From: [Phialemoniopsis] sp. UDSM-2020
Taxonomy: Eukaryota; Ascomycota; Sordariomycetes; Thyridiales; Thyridiaceae
Direction: 5' to 3'
Assembly: GCA_018873225.1 (NCBI GenBank)
Contig: JAEILZ010000009.1
Coordinates: 1,913,501 to 1,977,500, forward strand
Length of the DNA: 64,000 bases
Shown here: positions 33,104-44,387 of the stretch, piece by piece
Position numbering within the stretch: position 1 is the stretch's first letter
Layout of the letters: every line of letters begins with the position of its first letter
The notes under the pieces: generated by a model
Databases searched by the model: none
Seen by the model: only the letters and a program-made list of their open reading frames with translations
What the model was told of the DNA's origin: nothing
Made by a program: the position numbers and the translations under genes

Positions 33104-33620
33104 TTCTGATGCCAATTGGGGACACAGGAGACGGAAATGAAATCAATTGGGACCTCCTCGGTCCTTCATCCCTATATTATAAATCTATGAGTCAAACAGC
33201 ATCAGGATGTTTGCACGAAGCTCACTTGAGAGTCTGGTTCACTTAAATGCAGGCCAGGGCAAAGAGTGAGGTCAACCGGGGAGGTAGGATCGGCGATAAG
33301 CGCGGACTGACGCTAGCGTCCCCGGATAGACCTGATTGGGACTAGCGGCTTGACGCAAAGCAGGTACGGCGGTACTTTGCCTGCCTTACCTGAACGCGAG
33401 GCCAATGTGCAGCCTGCCTGAGCAACAGCTGGCGAAGCTCCAAACAGCATCCATCAAACACCAGAGAACCTCCATCAACCAACACCCAGCACACACATCG
33501 TCGTCACCACCTTTTTCAGGTCGAAGTTCACTGCGATACGAACCTGAAGATCTGCATCTCACCTTTATCGACCCATTTCCATCAGCAAGAGGACGTCCAT
33601 CCCCCCAAACCAAAGCCAAA
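33104..33620. promoter_or_regulatory. Divergent promoter, ABC ATPase / UMP1
   Basis: This 517-base region contains the promoters of both genes. The C/A-rich stretch at 33450-33615 is probably the UMP1 leader. No proteasome PACE element (GGTGGCAAA) was seen. Confidence 0.45.
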
Positions 33621-34186
33621 ATGGTAAGATCCTCGATCCATCGTCACCATCACCATCGCCGCCCACGATCCCTCCCTTCCTCCCCTCCCCCAACCTCAAT
33701 ATCTCCTACGTACAACCAGCTAACCACCGCCCCCCGACAACACAGTCCCTCCGCATCGTCCCTCAAGAGGCCCAGGCCTCCTCCTACTCCCACATCCGCC
33801 CCTCCCAGAAACCCGCGCCCTCCGCGCCCGGCCTGCACGACACCCTGCGCGCGGGCGTCGGCCCCTCCGCCGTCAGCTCGGACGTGCAGTCCGCACACCC
33901 GCTCGAGGCCCGCCTGCGCGCCTGGGAGGCGACGCAGCAGTCCCTGCGCATGGAGTCGCTGCGCCGCACGTTCGGCATCGCCGAGCCCGTGCGCCGCGGC
34001 ATGGAGCTCAAGATCGCGCGCGAGGGCGAGTGGAAGCCCGCCGCGCTGGGCGGGTCTTCCGGCGTGCACGAGGACATTCTGAAGGGCAGGGAGGCGGTCA
34101 TCGAGTGGGAGGACGTTTTCACGGGCGAGGAGCAGAGGGCTAGTGTCGGTGTGCACGACGAGATGGAGAGGAAGGTGCGGATGTGA
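33621..34186 (+). CDS. UMP1: UMP1, 20S proteasome maturation factor
   Basis: Exon 1 is only the ATG (33621-33623). A 122-base intron (GTAAGA to ACACAG) follows, then exon 2 at 33746-34186, giving 147 residues. The sequence starts M-SLRIVPQ and shows the family landmarks GLHDTLR, HPLEARLRAWEATQQ, RRTFGIAEPVRRGMELKI, VHEDIL, IEWEDVF and HDEMERKVRM at the end. Ump1/POMP helps half-proteasomes dimerise and is the first substrate degraded by the finished 20S particle. The intron after the start codon explains why the frame upstream of about residue 46 is not in an obvious ORF. Length fits the family (about 140-150). Very strong identification. Confidence 0.94.
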
Positions 34187-35089
34187 GGTGGTTGGTCATC
34201 AGAGAGGGTGGATTAGCAAGACGGGGTTGATGTGAAATAAGAGCGGCTGGAGAGGATCATGGGCGAGGATACAGACACTCAGACATGGTGAGGGCTGAAT
34301 CGCCGCAGTGCGCCGTACGATAGACTGGAATTGTACAATATCTATCATCAGCCGGACAAATACAGGCAAACTACCCAAACAGCGTTCTTCTCGTCATATG
34401 CATGCTGTGAAAGTAGGGTATCACGGATACAGATCACACATAGCACAGTTCGTTGATGCCCAAAAATGACTTGCTTTCTATCCAGCTATGATTGGGGGGT
34501 AGCTAAAACAACCTATCCTTTATCTCTCATCTCCGCACAGGCTCTCCTTTTGTATGAAGCACGGATGATACGACTCCAGCGTGTCCGTGAGAAGGAGACA
34601 GGAGCGAGTAAAAGGACAAGCTCTTTCTTCCCCAAGAATGAATTACACATATTTGCAGCAAAATGATACGCCGTAGTCCCGACCCTGTCTGTTCATGGTG
34701 TATGACGAACCGTCCCCAGGAACCATTTCGTAGACGAATATATAGACAAATGCAGGAATGGATGGATGGTTTGGTGGTGTATATGTGAAAGGTGTGGGGG
34801 ATTTTGCACCAAGAGATGACCACTTCCATGATAGAAGTGGTGGGTAGATCCGTCTTGTCCCTGTCCCTCTCACCCTCATTTCGTCATTCGATTTGAGAGA
34901 AATGCTTCGCCATCCAGACAATAAAAGTATTGGCTGGTATCGGCTCCGGGAAGGGGTTGATAAATATTTCTCTCGCTGAATAAGCGGTCCGTAACGGCCA
35001 TTCGGACCTTCTTTCCCGCACCATGTGCGCGTCTCTGATGGACCCCAATGAGCAAGGCCCCGAGTGGCGGCCAAAGGATGATATTGCAA
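34187..35089. other. Convergent 3' spacer
   Basis: This 903-base region lies between UMP1 and the ubiquitin-fold gene. Short overlapping ORFs only; I see nothing supported. The length suggests long 3' UTRs. Confidence 0.5.
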
Positions 35090-35952
35090 TCATAATATAA
35101 CACAGCAGTTGCTCGAGCCGTCGCGGCTCCTCCCCTCGCGGCCGCCGCTCTTGCCCTTGGCCGCCTCGTCCTCCTCCATCATCTCGGCAGGCCGTACCGA
35201 CATGTGGACGACGTTGGGCGACTCGGCGGAAAACTGGTACTCTGAGTCAAAAGATTAGTAAATTTGCTCAAACAGCAGCATGGCTCCACTGCCAGTAGAA
35301 ACCAAAAGAAGAAAAAGAACTCACTCTTGAGCTGCTCCTTGTCGTCGAGCAGTTTGCCAAAGTGTATCAGCCGGATGCTGCTGGGGCTCGCGGGTTTGGC
35401 CTCCCATTCCGTCCTCCACTCCCTGAGGATCAGCTCCTTGAGCTTGTACACCGAGATGCTAAAGGGGTCCTTGCGGCCCTCGTCGTTGGTCTCGGGAATG
35501 TCGACGCTGCGCTTGGTCAGGTACCGCTCGTCGATCTTGTAGGGGTGCCGCGCGCCCGTCGGCAGCAGCAGCGTGATGTTGCAGACGGGGCCGTCCGACG
35601 GCGAGGCGCCGGTGGCGTTGTCGTCTGTCCTGGTTATCGACAGCGAGTCCTTCTTGGGCTCAGCTTCCGCAGCGGCCTCGGCCTCCGTCTTCTCCTCGGC
35701 CGGCGTCTCCTTTTCCTTGCCCTTTAATGACGCTGCCGACGACGGCTCGTCCGCGGCAGCAGACGCAACGCCTGCGGTGTGCTCGTCCTTGGCGGGCGTG
35801 GCGGGCGCGTCGCCGTCCATCTTCTTCATCTCGACGGCGTCATTGGGCTGCTGCAGCGACTCCTGCTTCTGTTCCGGTGCGTCCGACGGCGCGGGCGGCG
35901 CGGTGGCGTCGGCGGCGGCTGCGGGCGACGTGGTCTTCTCCGGTTCCGCCAT
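35090..35952 (-). CDS. Membrane-anchored ubiquitin-fold (UBL3/MUB-type) protein with CAAX box
   Basis: Exons 35952-35325 and 35241-35090 give 259 residues. Residues 1-120 are disordered, Ala/Glu/Lys-rich and acidic. Residues about 122-225 are a ubiquitin fold of the Rad60-SLD2/MUB kind: VCNITLLLPTGARHPYKIDE, KLKELILREW, SIRLIHFGKLLDDKEQLK, VVHMSVRP. The protein ends SSNCCVIL: a CAAX box (CVIL) with an adjacent Cys, so prenylation plus palmitoylation and attachment to the cytosolic face of a membrane are expected. There is no C-terminal GlyGly, so it is not conjugated. Plant MUBs recruit E2 enzymes to the plasma membrane, and animal UBL3 sorts cargo into extracellular vesicles. The long acidic extension is unlike the roughly 115-residue plant and animal proteins. 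The CAAX is only seen after splicing the 83-base intron. Confidence 0.85.
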
Positions 35953-38900
35953 GTTTCCGCGTTAGACGGTTGGTAAACGGTTTCCCTCCTGCGCGGTTCG
36001 GGGGTCCGAGAGGGCTGCTGCGGCAGGCAGGCAGGCGGTCGGTGGGAGAGGGAAGGGTTGGTTGTTTGGGGCCTCGGACGACGCCAATCGGTTTCCGATG
36101 ATGCCGAGACTTTTTTGTCTGAGATAACCAGAGAAAATGCGGCGCACGGGATCTCTTTTTCCTTCTCACACTCAAACACAAGCACACGCACAGCGAACAA
36201 AAGGAATGCGACGATGCCAAGGATATGGAGAGGGTGGTGGAGGGAGATAGGGGAGGAGGAGAAAAGAGAATTGTCGGAAGGCGGAAGAAGAAACTGGAAT
36301 CCGGGGATAGCAAGGGTATGAAGTGGAAAGAATGCGGAGTCGGGGGCGGTGGTGGTGGTTAGGAAGAGAATGGTTGAAGAAGCCGCACCAGAACCAGGCC
36401 AGAAGGACGCTTTGCGAGATTGAGCAAGCAGAGCGAGAGGAGAAGCAGACAGACACAAGGCCCCAATTTGTCCCACCCCCGATTCAGATGGGCTTGCCAA
36501 GCAGGAATTGGCTGGCTGGTGGAGATCAATGGGATGGAGAGCCCGAGAGAGGAGAGAGGCACGGCCAAAAAACCAAGCAAATTGTGGAGAGACTTCAGCG
36601 AACAAGCGTTGCTTTTTTGCCTGGGCAAAGCACTGAGCAGTCTTTTCCAGTGGTGGTCGCTGTTTTCGCCGCTGCCGGTTCTTGAGATCCCCGCCTGTCC
36701 CGGTCTCCTGGATGTCAGCACCCAAATGTACCTCTGCCGATTGATCAATTAGATGTAATTCCGATCAATGGCCTTCCTCTATTCTAACAATGCTGCCAGC
36801 GAAAAGAGGATACAAAGCGCATTCACACTTGTACATGAGTGTCCCCCGACAAAGCCAGCCCAGGTCGATTGATAGCGACTTGGCAAAAACACCCGCAGTT
36901 TGAAAAGGGGGCGGCCGCAGTACCTACATTGGGCACATGGGGAACCAAACGGCGAAACCAAGGCACACGGGTCTATGACACAGCACCAGACACACAACGA
37001 GGATAAACGGCTCGTTAGCGATCCGGAGAATGGTGCATGCCCAAAAAGCATGGTTTCTGGGGGGCGAGATTTTGGGCTGAACTAAGAAGGGTGGAGGGCA
37101 CCACTAGCGCACCCCCTGTTTGGTGATGTTAGGGCCTTAGCGGTCTTGTCGTCCCGGACAAGCGTCTTGGTTCGTCGCAATGCTATCTTTCTTGCTCTTT
37201 CTTGGCTTTTGATTGTCTGCTGGGCTAGCTGCTGCTATCGCTGCAGAAGCAACATGTCAGCAGACCGGTTCGTCTGTCATTTGCTGGTTGATAGACTCCT
37301 CCTCTTTTTGTGGCAGTGTTTGACCAGCCCTGCTCTTGAGACAAGGAGGCGAGAAAGCCAGCGACGCAGTGCAACATCGGATAGGTGAAGCAAGCAGAGC
37401 ACAAGGAGGATAAAGGCTTAACAAACGGAGCTCTCCCGGTACTTTGAACCCACTACAACAAACACCAGTGCTTACTGTATTTTTACGCTCGCATGATGGA
37501 CTTTATTTTTACTCTCTGTAGACCATGTGGACCGCCACCTTTCTCTACCAAATCTGGGGGATAGGAAGATGGCTGATTGATCAAGGTTATCTTAGCGAGA
37601 GCCATTTTCCCTACGTTGCCCGACTGTGCCTCGGATCAACCACCGTCGACTGACTCGTTCATGTCTGATAGCGAACATGTGCTTCTGTATGCTACCAGGT
37701 CAATTGGACGTCATGATTGCGATCACCCAGGCTTGCGACATGGCTTCCCTTCGCAGTTTCCTCGTCGAATGCTCGGGGTCCCACGCGCGGCAGCACGGCG
37801 CTCCGTCATTTCCGGCAGGCCCTCTGTGTCGTCCACCACCGCATCATGCGATATGCTCCCGCTTCCGGTCAATTATCGCCCGTGATCATGAAGTCTGGTC
37901 CAAACCATCATGCAATTGGCGAATGATAGCTTCGCGCTGATTAATCCCATGACCTGTAGACGCAAGCCGGAAATGCCACTGTACCCGCCAGATCCCTTTT
38001 GGTGGCTTAGTCATCCACTATCGCGATCTTGTACCACCAGGGTGCCTGCCCTTTTGTTGCCCCAGATGAGGAAGAACCCGGCGTTGAAGCTAGAATGTCT
38101 TGTTGGATTTTGACGTCTCAACCAGTCTGATGCTGTCGGCGCGTCGATCGCCGGCTTTGTGCGTGCGAATCACATATCAGTGTCAGTATCCGACGGTTTG
38201 TCCTGAGCTGCATCGCGCACTGCAGATCGCGCCTGCTGTGCGCGGCAATTTTTGGTTTGTATCGCGGCTTGCCGTTAGCTTCTCACGTAGTACAAGATTT
38301 CTGCTGCGTCTAGCGATGCGGCTCTGTTGTTCGGGATGTTGCGAGAGCCTCGCGCGTTTATCCGGAGCCACCGAGAGTACTCATCGACTTACTATCAAAC
38401 ACCTTACCACACGAGGCCATGGGCTTCCATCAGAAACGAGACATAAACTTGGGATCAACAATGAAAAACATTCAATTTCATTCAATATTCGGTTCCAACA
38501 CATGCTGCTCCCTTGTGAATCAAATGGAACGGCTGCGTGCGTATCCGTATGTTGAATGCCGATCGTCTAGCAAGGCAAGTAATAGCTTCCACATCGAACG
38601 AAGTGAATGAAGTTTTGAGATCTGATCCCAATCACGTAGAAACAAGAAGCAAGGGTAGGAAACATCTTCTTTGACGGCATTGCAGTGAAGTACCACATCC
38701 TGTCCATTGAGCGTGGGGAAGATCCTTGACTGATAATCGCAGCTGAATGGAACAGCGAATGCCAAGGCTCTGCAGATCTACGTCACAGCTCGAGTCGACA
38801 TAGATGCCCAAAACCGCCATATTCACGTCCATCACCATACTTCAGTCCCGTCGGACAAGCGATTGTGATCTCGACACTTGAATCACGGCTACTCGCATGA

Positions 38901-39597
38901 CACCGACTCACTAGCTTGTTTGCCTGCAAATTCACTTTTCACCTCACTTTTACTTCACTCTGTGTTGTTGCCCCCAGGCGCACGAACCCCGCGCCCTGAT
39001 CAGCATTCACCTCGTATTTGCATCTGCCTTTCGACGAATCAGTGCCGCTCTGCCAATATTTAACCTACGTCGTCCTCTTGTTGTCCAGATTCTCTCCTCT
39101 TTCCCATCTCAAAACATCATCATCTCCAACCTTGCCTCATCAGCATCTCTCACATCAGCAATCATCTCGCCATACCACAAATTCTCTGGTAAGTCCTACC
39201 TACAAGCATCAGACCCTGACCACATCACCGCTTCATTCATCTATCTGCTTCGTCCGTGGCACCGTCTTTCTGCATTTTCATTTGCCTTGCCTGGTTGTCG
39301 CGTCGTCAGATATAGTCTGTGCTGCGAGCCAACGCGTCGTGACACGTCGTCCAGACTACACGAGGGCAACACGCAACAACACTTCGACCTCGCCCTCGCC
39401 AGCCTGGTCTTTAGTGTCTGCCCTTTATTTTCTCTCCTCACCCCAACTATCCCATCTTGAAATCTCCTTCCTACTTCTCATCACTTGCACCTCACAAGCA
39501 TCCAAATCAACCCTGATCTCACATCACTAACATCGACAAACAACTCAGCTCTACTCTACCACAACCATCAACCATCACCAACTTGCATATCGCAACC
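35953..39597. other. 3.6 kb gene-poor region
   Basis: No gene is supported. The first 450 bases (36160-36400) are purine-rich on the plus strand (CT-rich on minus), fitting the leader/promoter of the ubiquitin-fold gene. The last 500 bases (39080-39597) are C/A/T-rich with repeated CATCA and look like a long leader of the GPI-protein gene; GTAAGT at 39191 could be a 5' UTR intron donor. ORFs between (for example 38100-38555 plus) have no family features. Confidence 0.45.
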
Positions 39598-40417
39598 ATG
39601 ACTATCAAGGTCCTCCTCTTCGCCATCATGGCGCTTCTCTGCGGCCTCGTTGCCGCCGCCGGTGATGCCTTTGGCATCCCCACCCGTATCCCCGAGTACA
39701 AGGGCGAGGAGGCTTCGTAAGTTTTCCCCTCTATATTACCCCATCAAAGTCTTCGCACTAACAAATCTCTCCAGTCCTACCACCGCTACCTTTACTACCA
39801 CCTACACTCAGGTTTCTTTCATCTTCACCGGCGCCCCTGACACTCTAACCGTCTACTCCACTGTCCCCGTCACCGTCACCGAGGTTGAGACCCGCACCTT
39901 CTGGCCCAAGGAGCTCGCCGGCCGCGATGATGGTCATTACACCGACGGCGTCTATGACTGCTCAGTCCCCGCCACCCCGGCCGTCACCGCGCCCGAGGTC
40001 CGCACCCCGAACACCGAGCCGACCACAACCACCTTTGCCGTCCTGCTACCGCCCCAGAGCAGCTTCCACGTCAGCATGCCCCCGATGCTATCCGGCCCGC
40101 CGTTCGACCCCCTCACCGCCTCCACCACCATGGAGACGAGCCGCACCGCGACTACGAACGTCGGTACCACGGACACCGAGACCACCATCCTGAGCACCAT
40201 CGGCTCGGGCACCACCACCGGCGTCGAGTCCACCGCCACCGGCACTGAGTCCACCAGCGTCGGCACCGAGACCGCCACCACCGGTACTGCTACCGGCACT
40301 GGCACCTCCGGCACGCAGACCCCGTCTGCCCCGCCCGCCAGCGGTGCCGGCAAGTCCGATGTTACCAAGCTCGGCATCGTTGGCGCCGGCCTGCTGGCCT
40401 TCTTCATAGCGATCTAG
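39598..40417 (+). CDS. GPI-anchored Ser/Thr-rich cell-wall protein
   Basis: Exons 39598-39716 and 39775-40417 give 253 residues. The N-terminus is a signal peptide (MTIKVLLFAIMALLCGLVAA). A Thr-rich segment (TTATFTTTYTQVSFIF, VPVTVTEVETRTFWP) and a Pro/Thr segment with a single Cys follow. From about 165 there is a long Thr/Gly/Ser/Glu tract of short repeats (TGTESTS, TGTATGTGT). The C-terminus has small residues (SGAGKSD) as probable omega region, then a hydrophobic tail (LGIVGAGLLAFFIAI), the GPI addition pattern. It is expected to be O-glycosylated and linked to the plasma membrane or wall glucan. No enzymatic domain. The start follows a C/A-rich leader and has good context. Confidence 0.85.
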
Positions 40418-40704
40418 ATCCCTTTGCAAGGCTGGAGCGGCGTGGCATTCTGAGAGGGTTTCATCACTCGGAACCTGACATCCATGTACGCAAGGCAGAT
40501 TCTTACAAAGAAGCTATTCGATTGGCTTCTTGTCTTGTACTTTTTATTAGAGAGGGATTACTACACAAAAATGGGCACTTGCCCTGGGGTTGGAGTTACG
40601 GAAAAACTTCAACGATACGGATACGGGTACGGAATTGAGAGATTACATTGACATGTTTACTGCCTCTTGCTTTCCTGTGACTGAGTGAAACTGTGCTGAT
40701 CTTT

Positions 40705-42345
40705 CTAGTCTGCCTTGTTGTAAGTGATTGTCTTCAGTACCAAATACTCCTTGACACCATATTTTGAGCCTTCGAGACCGTATCCCGACTCCTTGACACC
40801 GCCAAACGGACTGGCAGCATCGGCAACGATAGGGGTGTTCACTCCTACCATCCCTAGTTCCAGCTTTGAGGCTACTCGCTGAATGCATCGAGTATTGTTC
40901 GACCATATGTACCCGGCCAGACCCACATCCACCGAGTTGACCCTTTCCACCAGCTCATCCTCTGTTTCAAAAGGGAAAATGACAGCAACCGGTCCAAACA
41001 GCTCCTCTCGTGCAATTCGCATATCCTGCGTGGCGCCAGTAATGAGCGTCGGCGCGTAAAACGACCCAGGCCCCTTGATCATCCCGCCTCCAACAACATG
41101 CGCCCCCTTTTCCCTAGCCTCGCACACCCACTCGTCGAGCCTAGCCACCGCCTCCTCGTGTATCAGCGGCCCATGCGTCGTACCCTCGTCGAACCCGTTG
41201 CCGACCTTGAACGTCGTCCGCACGGCCTCGCCGAGCCGCCGCACAAACTCGTCGTACACCGCCTCGTGTACAAAGAACCGGTTCGCGCACACGCACGTCT
41301 GCCCGGACCCGCGGAACTTGCACACCACCGCGCCCGCGACGGCGGCGCCGAGGTCCGCGTCCGCGAAGACGACGAAGGGCGCGTTGCCGCCGAGCTCGAG
41401 GGAGAGCCTTTTCAGTGTCGAAGCGGACTGCTGCGCGAGGAGCTTGCCGACGCGCGTCGAGCCTGTGAAGGAGACCTTTTTCACGGCCGGGTGGGTCGTC
41501 AGGACTTTGCCTACTGTGGGTGTGTTGTCGTTGGACGCGGTGACGACGTTGAACACACCCCCGGGGAAGCCGGCGCGCTCGCTGAGTTTGGCTAGGGCGA
41601 GGGCTGTCAGGGGCGTCTCGGCGGCGACTTTGCAGGCTACTGTGCAGCCTGCTGCGAGGGCGGCGGCGGCTTTGCGGGTGACCATCGCCGCGGGGAAGTT
41701 CCATCTGCATTCCCCATTCAGTTCATCAACAAGCATCAAACTACTGAGAAAACTCCCACTTACGGCGTGATCAGCGCACAGACCCCGATGGGCTCCGGGT
41801 ACGTCACGATCTGCTTGGTCCCGCACGACGAAGGGATGGAGTCGCCGTAGACCCGCGGCGCCTCCTCGCTGAACCACTCGATGAGCGAGGCGGCGAACTT
41901 GACCTCGCCCAGCGCCTCGGCAAGCGGCTTACCGTTCTCCCAGGTGATCAGGGCGCCGAGGTCTTCGCTGTTCTCGATGACAAGGTCGTACCACTTGCGC
42001 AGGAGCTTGGAGCGCTGTCGGCCCGAGAGTTGCCTGTACTCGGCTAGAGCTGAGCTCGCGGCCTCGATGGCTGCTGCCGTGTCTAATTCGTCAAAGTCTG
42101 GACATTCGGCGATTTTCTGGCCGGTGGCTGGGTCTGGCATGAGATTAATTCATGTGTCCACGTAGGTACGGGCGACTGCCATTTACCATATACGTCGAAA
42201 AGTCTGCCAGACTGTGCCTTACTCCACGTCCCTGCTATATAGCATACTCCTGACTTGAGCAGGGATGGATCTTGAAGCTACTCGCAAGTTAGGTACATGG
42301 TCACCGGAGCATTGAAAATCATGAGCAACCCACCTGTGGTGCCAT
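40705..42345 (-). CDS. Succinate-semialdehyde dehydrogenase (aldehyde dehydrogenase family)
   Basis: Four exons, 42345-42334 (12 bases, MAPQ), 42277-42187, 42133-41764 and 41704-40705, join in frame to 490 residues. Landmarks: DPATGQKI, TWENGKPLAEA, IGVCALITPWNFPAAM, FTGSTRVGK, LSLELGGNAPF with the general-base Glu, GQTCVCANR with the catalytic Cys and the second Cys typical of SSADH, EELFGPV, and SPFGGVKESGYG. This combination is characteristic of NAD(P)-dependent succinate-semialdehyde dehydrogenase (GabD/Uga2), the last step of GABA breakdown to succinate; glutarate semialdehyde is a possible alternative substrate. The tiny first exon was placed because the frame upstream of exon 2 is closed by TAG while MAPQ-LQDPSLL matches the family's start. 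It is divergent from the FMN oxidase and shares a promoter with four CGG-N2-CCG elements. Confidence 0.88.
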
Positions 42346-42978
42346 TTCCTCCCGACGGTCAGCTTTACAAACTTGCTCAAAGTATCACTTGCTTCACTGC
42401 GAATACTGACTTATCACAGCTCAGGAATATCATCTATATACAGACGATGCCTGTCTCAGCAACCTTTGTCGCATACCTCGGGTCAGTGGGGCCGCTCTCT
42501 CGATGCGGGCCCTCGACGACGTGTAAGTCGGCTCCGAGCACAGCTCGAATCCTTACAATGCATCATTCGCTTGTCATTCCTCAAGCTAGCATATGGGATC
42601 ACTTCAAGATGGTCCGTACTGACACTATTTCCGGTGTAGAACATGTCATGTGGCGTAGAGTGGATTAGGCGGTACCGTTCAGCATCGCTTCGGAGCCGAC
42701 AGACGGTTCCGGACCATGCGCACCAGGAAACGCGGATCCATACCCCGAGTTGAGCATGCCGTATCTATCAACGACCCATATCGGCGGAGTCTAGTCATCG
42801 GGTCCGGAAGAACGTGCTCACCAACGAAGCCGTGACCGAATCCACATACCCGAAACAAGCCTGCGACATCAGGGGACTGCACACAGGCTGCGAAAAAGGA
42901 CTTGAATGTACAAGACTGTATGGGAAGACCATAGATCTAAGTCAGTCGTAGATTTACATTGTACGGACGCTACACGAC
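42346..42978. promoter_or_regulatory. Divergent promoter SSADH / FMN oxidase with CGG-N2-CCG sites
   Basis: Sites seen: CGGCTCCGAG at 42529-42538; CGGAGCCG at 42691-42698 (same motif on the other strand); CGGTTCCG at 42704-42711; CGGGTCCG at 42799-42806. All are CGG-N2-CCG inverted repeats, a shape bound by Zn2Cys6 dimers. A GATA-type site (TTATCA) lies near 42410, the kind bound by the nitrogen regulator AreA/Nit2. The assignment to the cluster regulator at 50003 is inferred. Confidence 0.7.
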
Positions 42979-44222
42979 ATGCCGTCATCGAGCGGCGAAA
43001 CTCAGGCTGAGCCCATCAATGTCGCCGAGATACGGGAGATCGCCAGGTCCAAGTTGAGCTCACCAGTTTGGGCGTACTACACTACCGGCGCAGACGAGGA
43101 GCATACTTTGAAACGAAACAGCTCGATATACGAAAAGTATGTGACCCCTTGGCCTTTGCCCTTTTCTCTCCCGCCAATGCTAAGCTTGACACTAGACTTC
43201 TTATCCGGCCCAGGATCCTGGTCGATGTCAGCAATGTAGACACAAGAACGACGATCTTCGGCAAGCGCTATGATATACCAATTGCCATTGCGCCCAGCGC
43301 CTATCAGAAGCTTGTGGCAACGGGTGGAGAGGTAGACCTTACCCGAGCCAGCCATGTACTTGGGACAAACTTCATCCTCTCGTCCAATGCGACGACATCC
43401 CTCGAGGATGTCATGAAGGCTCTGCCGCAACGAGACCCAGCTTACCCGAGCCCCTGGTTTCAGCTCTACTTTCTGCGTTCCCGTGAAGCTACGGCGAATC
43501 TCATTCGCCGGGCTGAAAAAGCCGGCTACGAGGCACTGGTCCTCACCGTCGACACTGTAGTCCTGGGGAACAGATACCACGAGCGGAGAACACCGTTGAC
43601 ACTCCCAGAGGGCTTGAAGATGGCGAATCAAGACAGCATCAAGGCCGGTGGCATCTCCAAGGGGCGGCTGCTGCTCAACGCCAGGACAGCAGCGGAGGCA
43701 AAGAAAATCATGGACGAGCATGGTGACCTCATCGTTGACGCTAGCCTGACTTGGGACGAAACGATACCATGGCTTCGCTCACAAACCAAGATGAAGATCA
43801 TCCTCAAGGGGATCATGGTAGCAGAAGACGCTGTGAAGGCCGTTGGATCTGGTGTAGACGGCATCATTGTGTCGAATCACGGAGGGCGGCAACTAGACGG
43901 CGTTCCCTCGACCCTTGAAGTTCTGCCAGAGATCGTCGAGGCTGTCAAGGGTAGGATTCCTGTCATGTTTGACGGAGGCATCTCGAGAGGTAGTGATGTC
44001 TTCAAAGCCCTTGCCTTGGGTGCCGATTTGTGCGTCATCGGAAGGTCAGCGCTCTGGGGCCTGGCATACGACGGTCAAAAGGGGGTTGAGATGGTCTTGA
44101 ACATATTGGAGAGGGAGTTGACACGTACGATGGCGTTGGCCGGGGCGAGGTCAGTTCAACATATCTCCAAGGACATGCTTGGGATAGTCAGGGCCGACGG
44201 CTTTGGGATTGCAAAGCTGTGA
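42979..44222 (+). CDS. FMN-dependent alpha-hydroxyacid oxidase/dehydrogenase
   Basis: Exons 42979-43136 and 43196-44222 give 394 residues, a TIM-barrel flavoenzyme of the lactate oxidase / glycolate oxidase / cytochrome-b2 core family. Visible signatures: VWAYYTTGADEEHTL near the N-terminus (substrate Tyr), IAIAPSAYQKL, WFQLYF, a Lys in IILKGI, SNHGGRQLDG with the catalytic His and substrate Arg, and DGGISRGSDVFKALALGA for FMN phosphate. It oxidises an L-2-hydroxyacid to the 2-oxoacid, with oxygen or another acceptor; the exact substrate cannot be read. There is no cytochrome b5 domain. The last residues (AKL) resemble a peroxisomal PTS1, which would fit an H2O2-forming oxidase. It shares the SSADH promoter, so it is probably part of the same pathway. 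Confidence 0.87.
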
Positions 44223-44387
44223 CAATGTGTTTCGCTTGTCAGTCGTAATACGAAGGGCTTTACAACTTGTGCATGAGATCCTGAATGAATGAGTGAAGAA
44301 GTAATCTCTCCAGGGTTATCCCATGGCCTTACACATGGCAGGGTCAGATGTCTTGATATTGTCTATATATATTTATGCTGTTTGGGA

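Noticed and set aside
31556..33109. Long plus-strand ORFs opposite the ABC gene
   Set aside because: GC-rich antisense shadows of two clear ATPase domains.
35826..36725. 299-codon minus-strand ORF overlapping the ubiquitin-fold gene start
   Set aside because: Different frame from the conserved domain, low-complexity translation over a CT-rich leader.
38100..38555. 151-codon ORF in the 36-39.6 kb spacer
   Set aside because: No domain, signal or coding bias; consistent with a chance ORF.
39018..39530. 170-codon ORF upstream of the GPI protein
   Set aside because: Ser/Thr/His-rich translation of a C/A/T-rich leader; no family resemblance.
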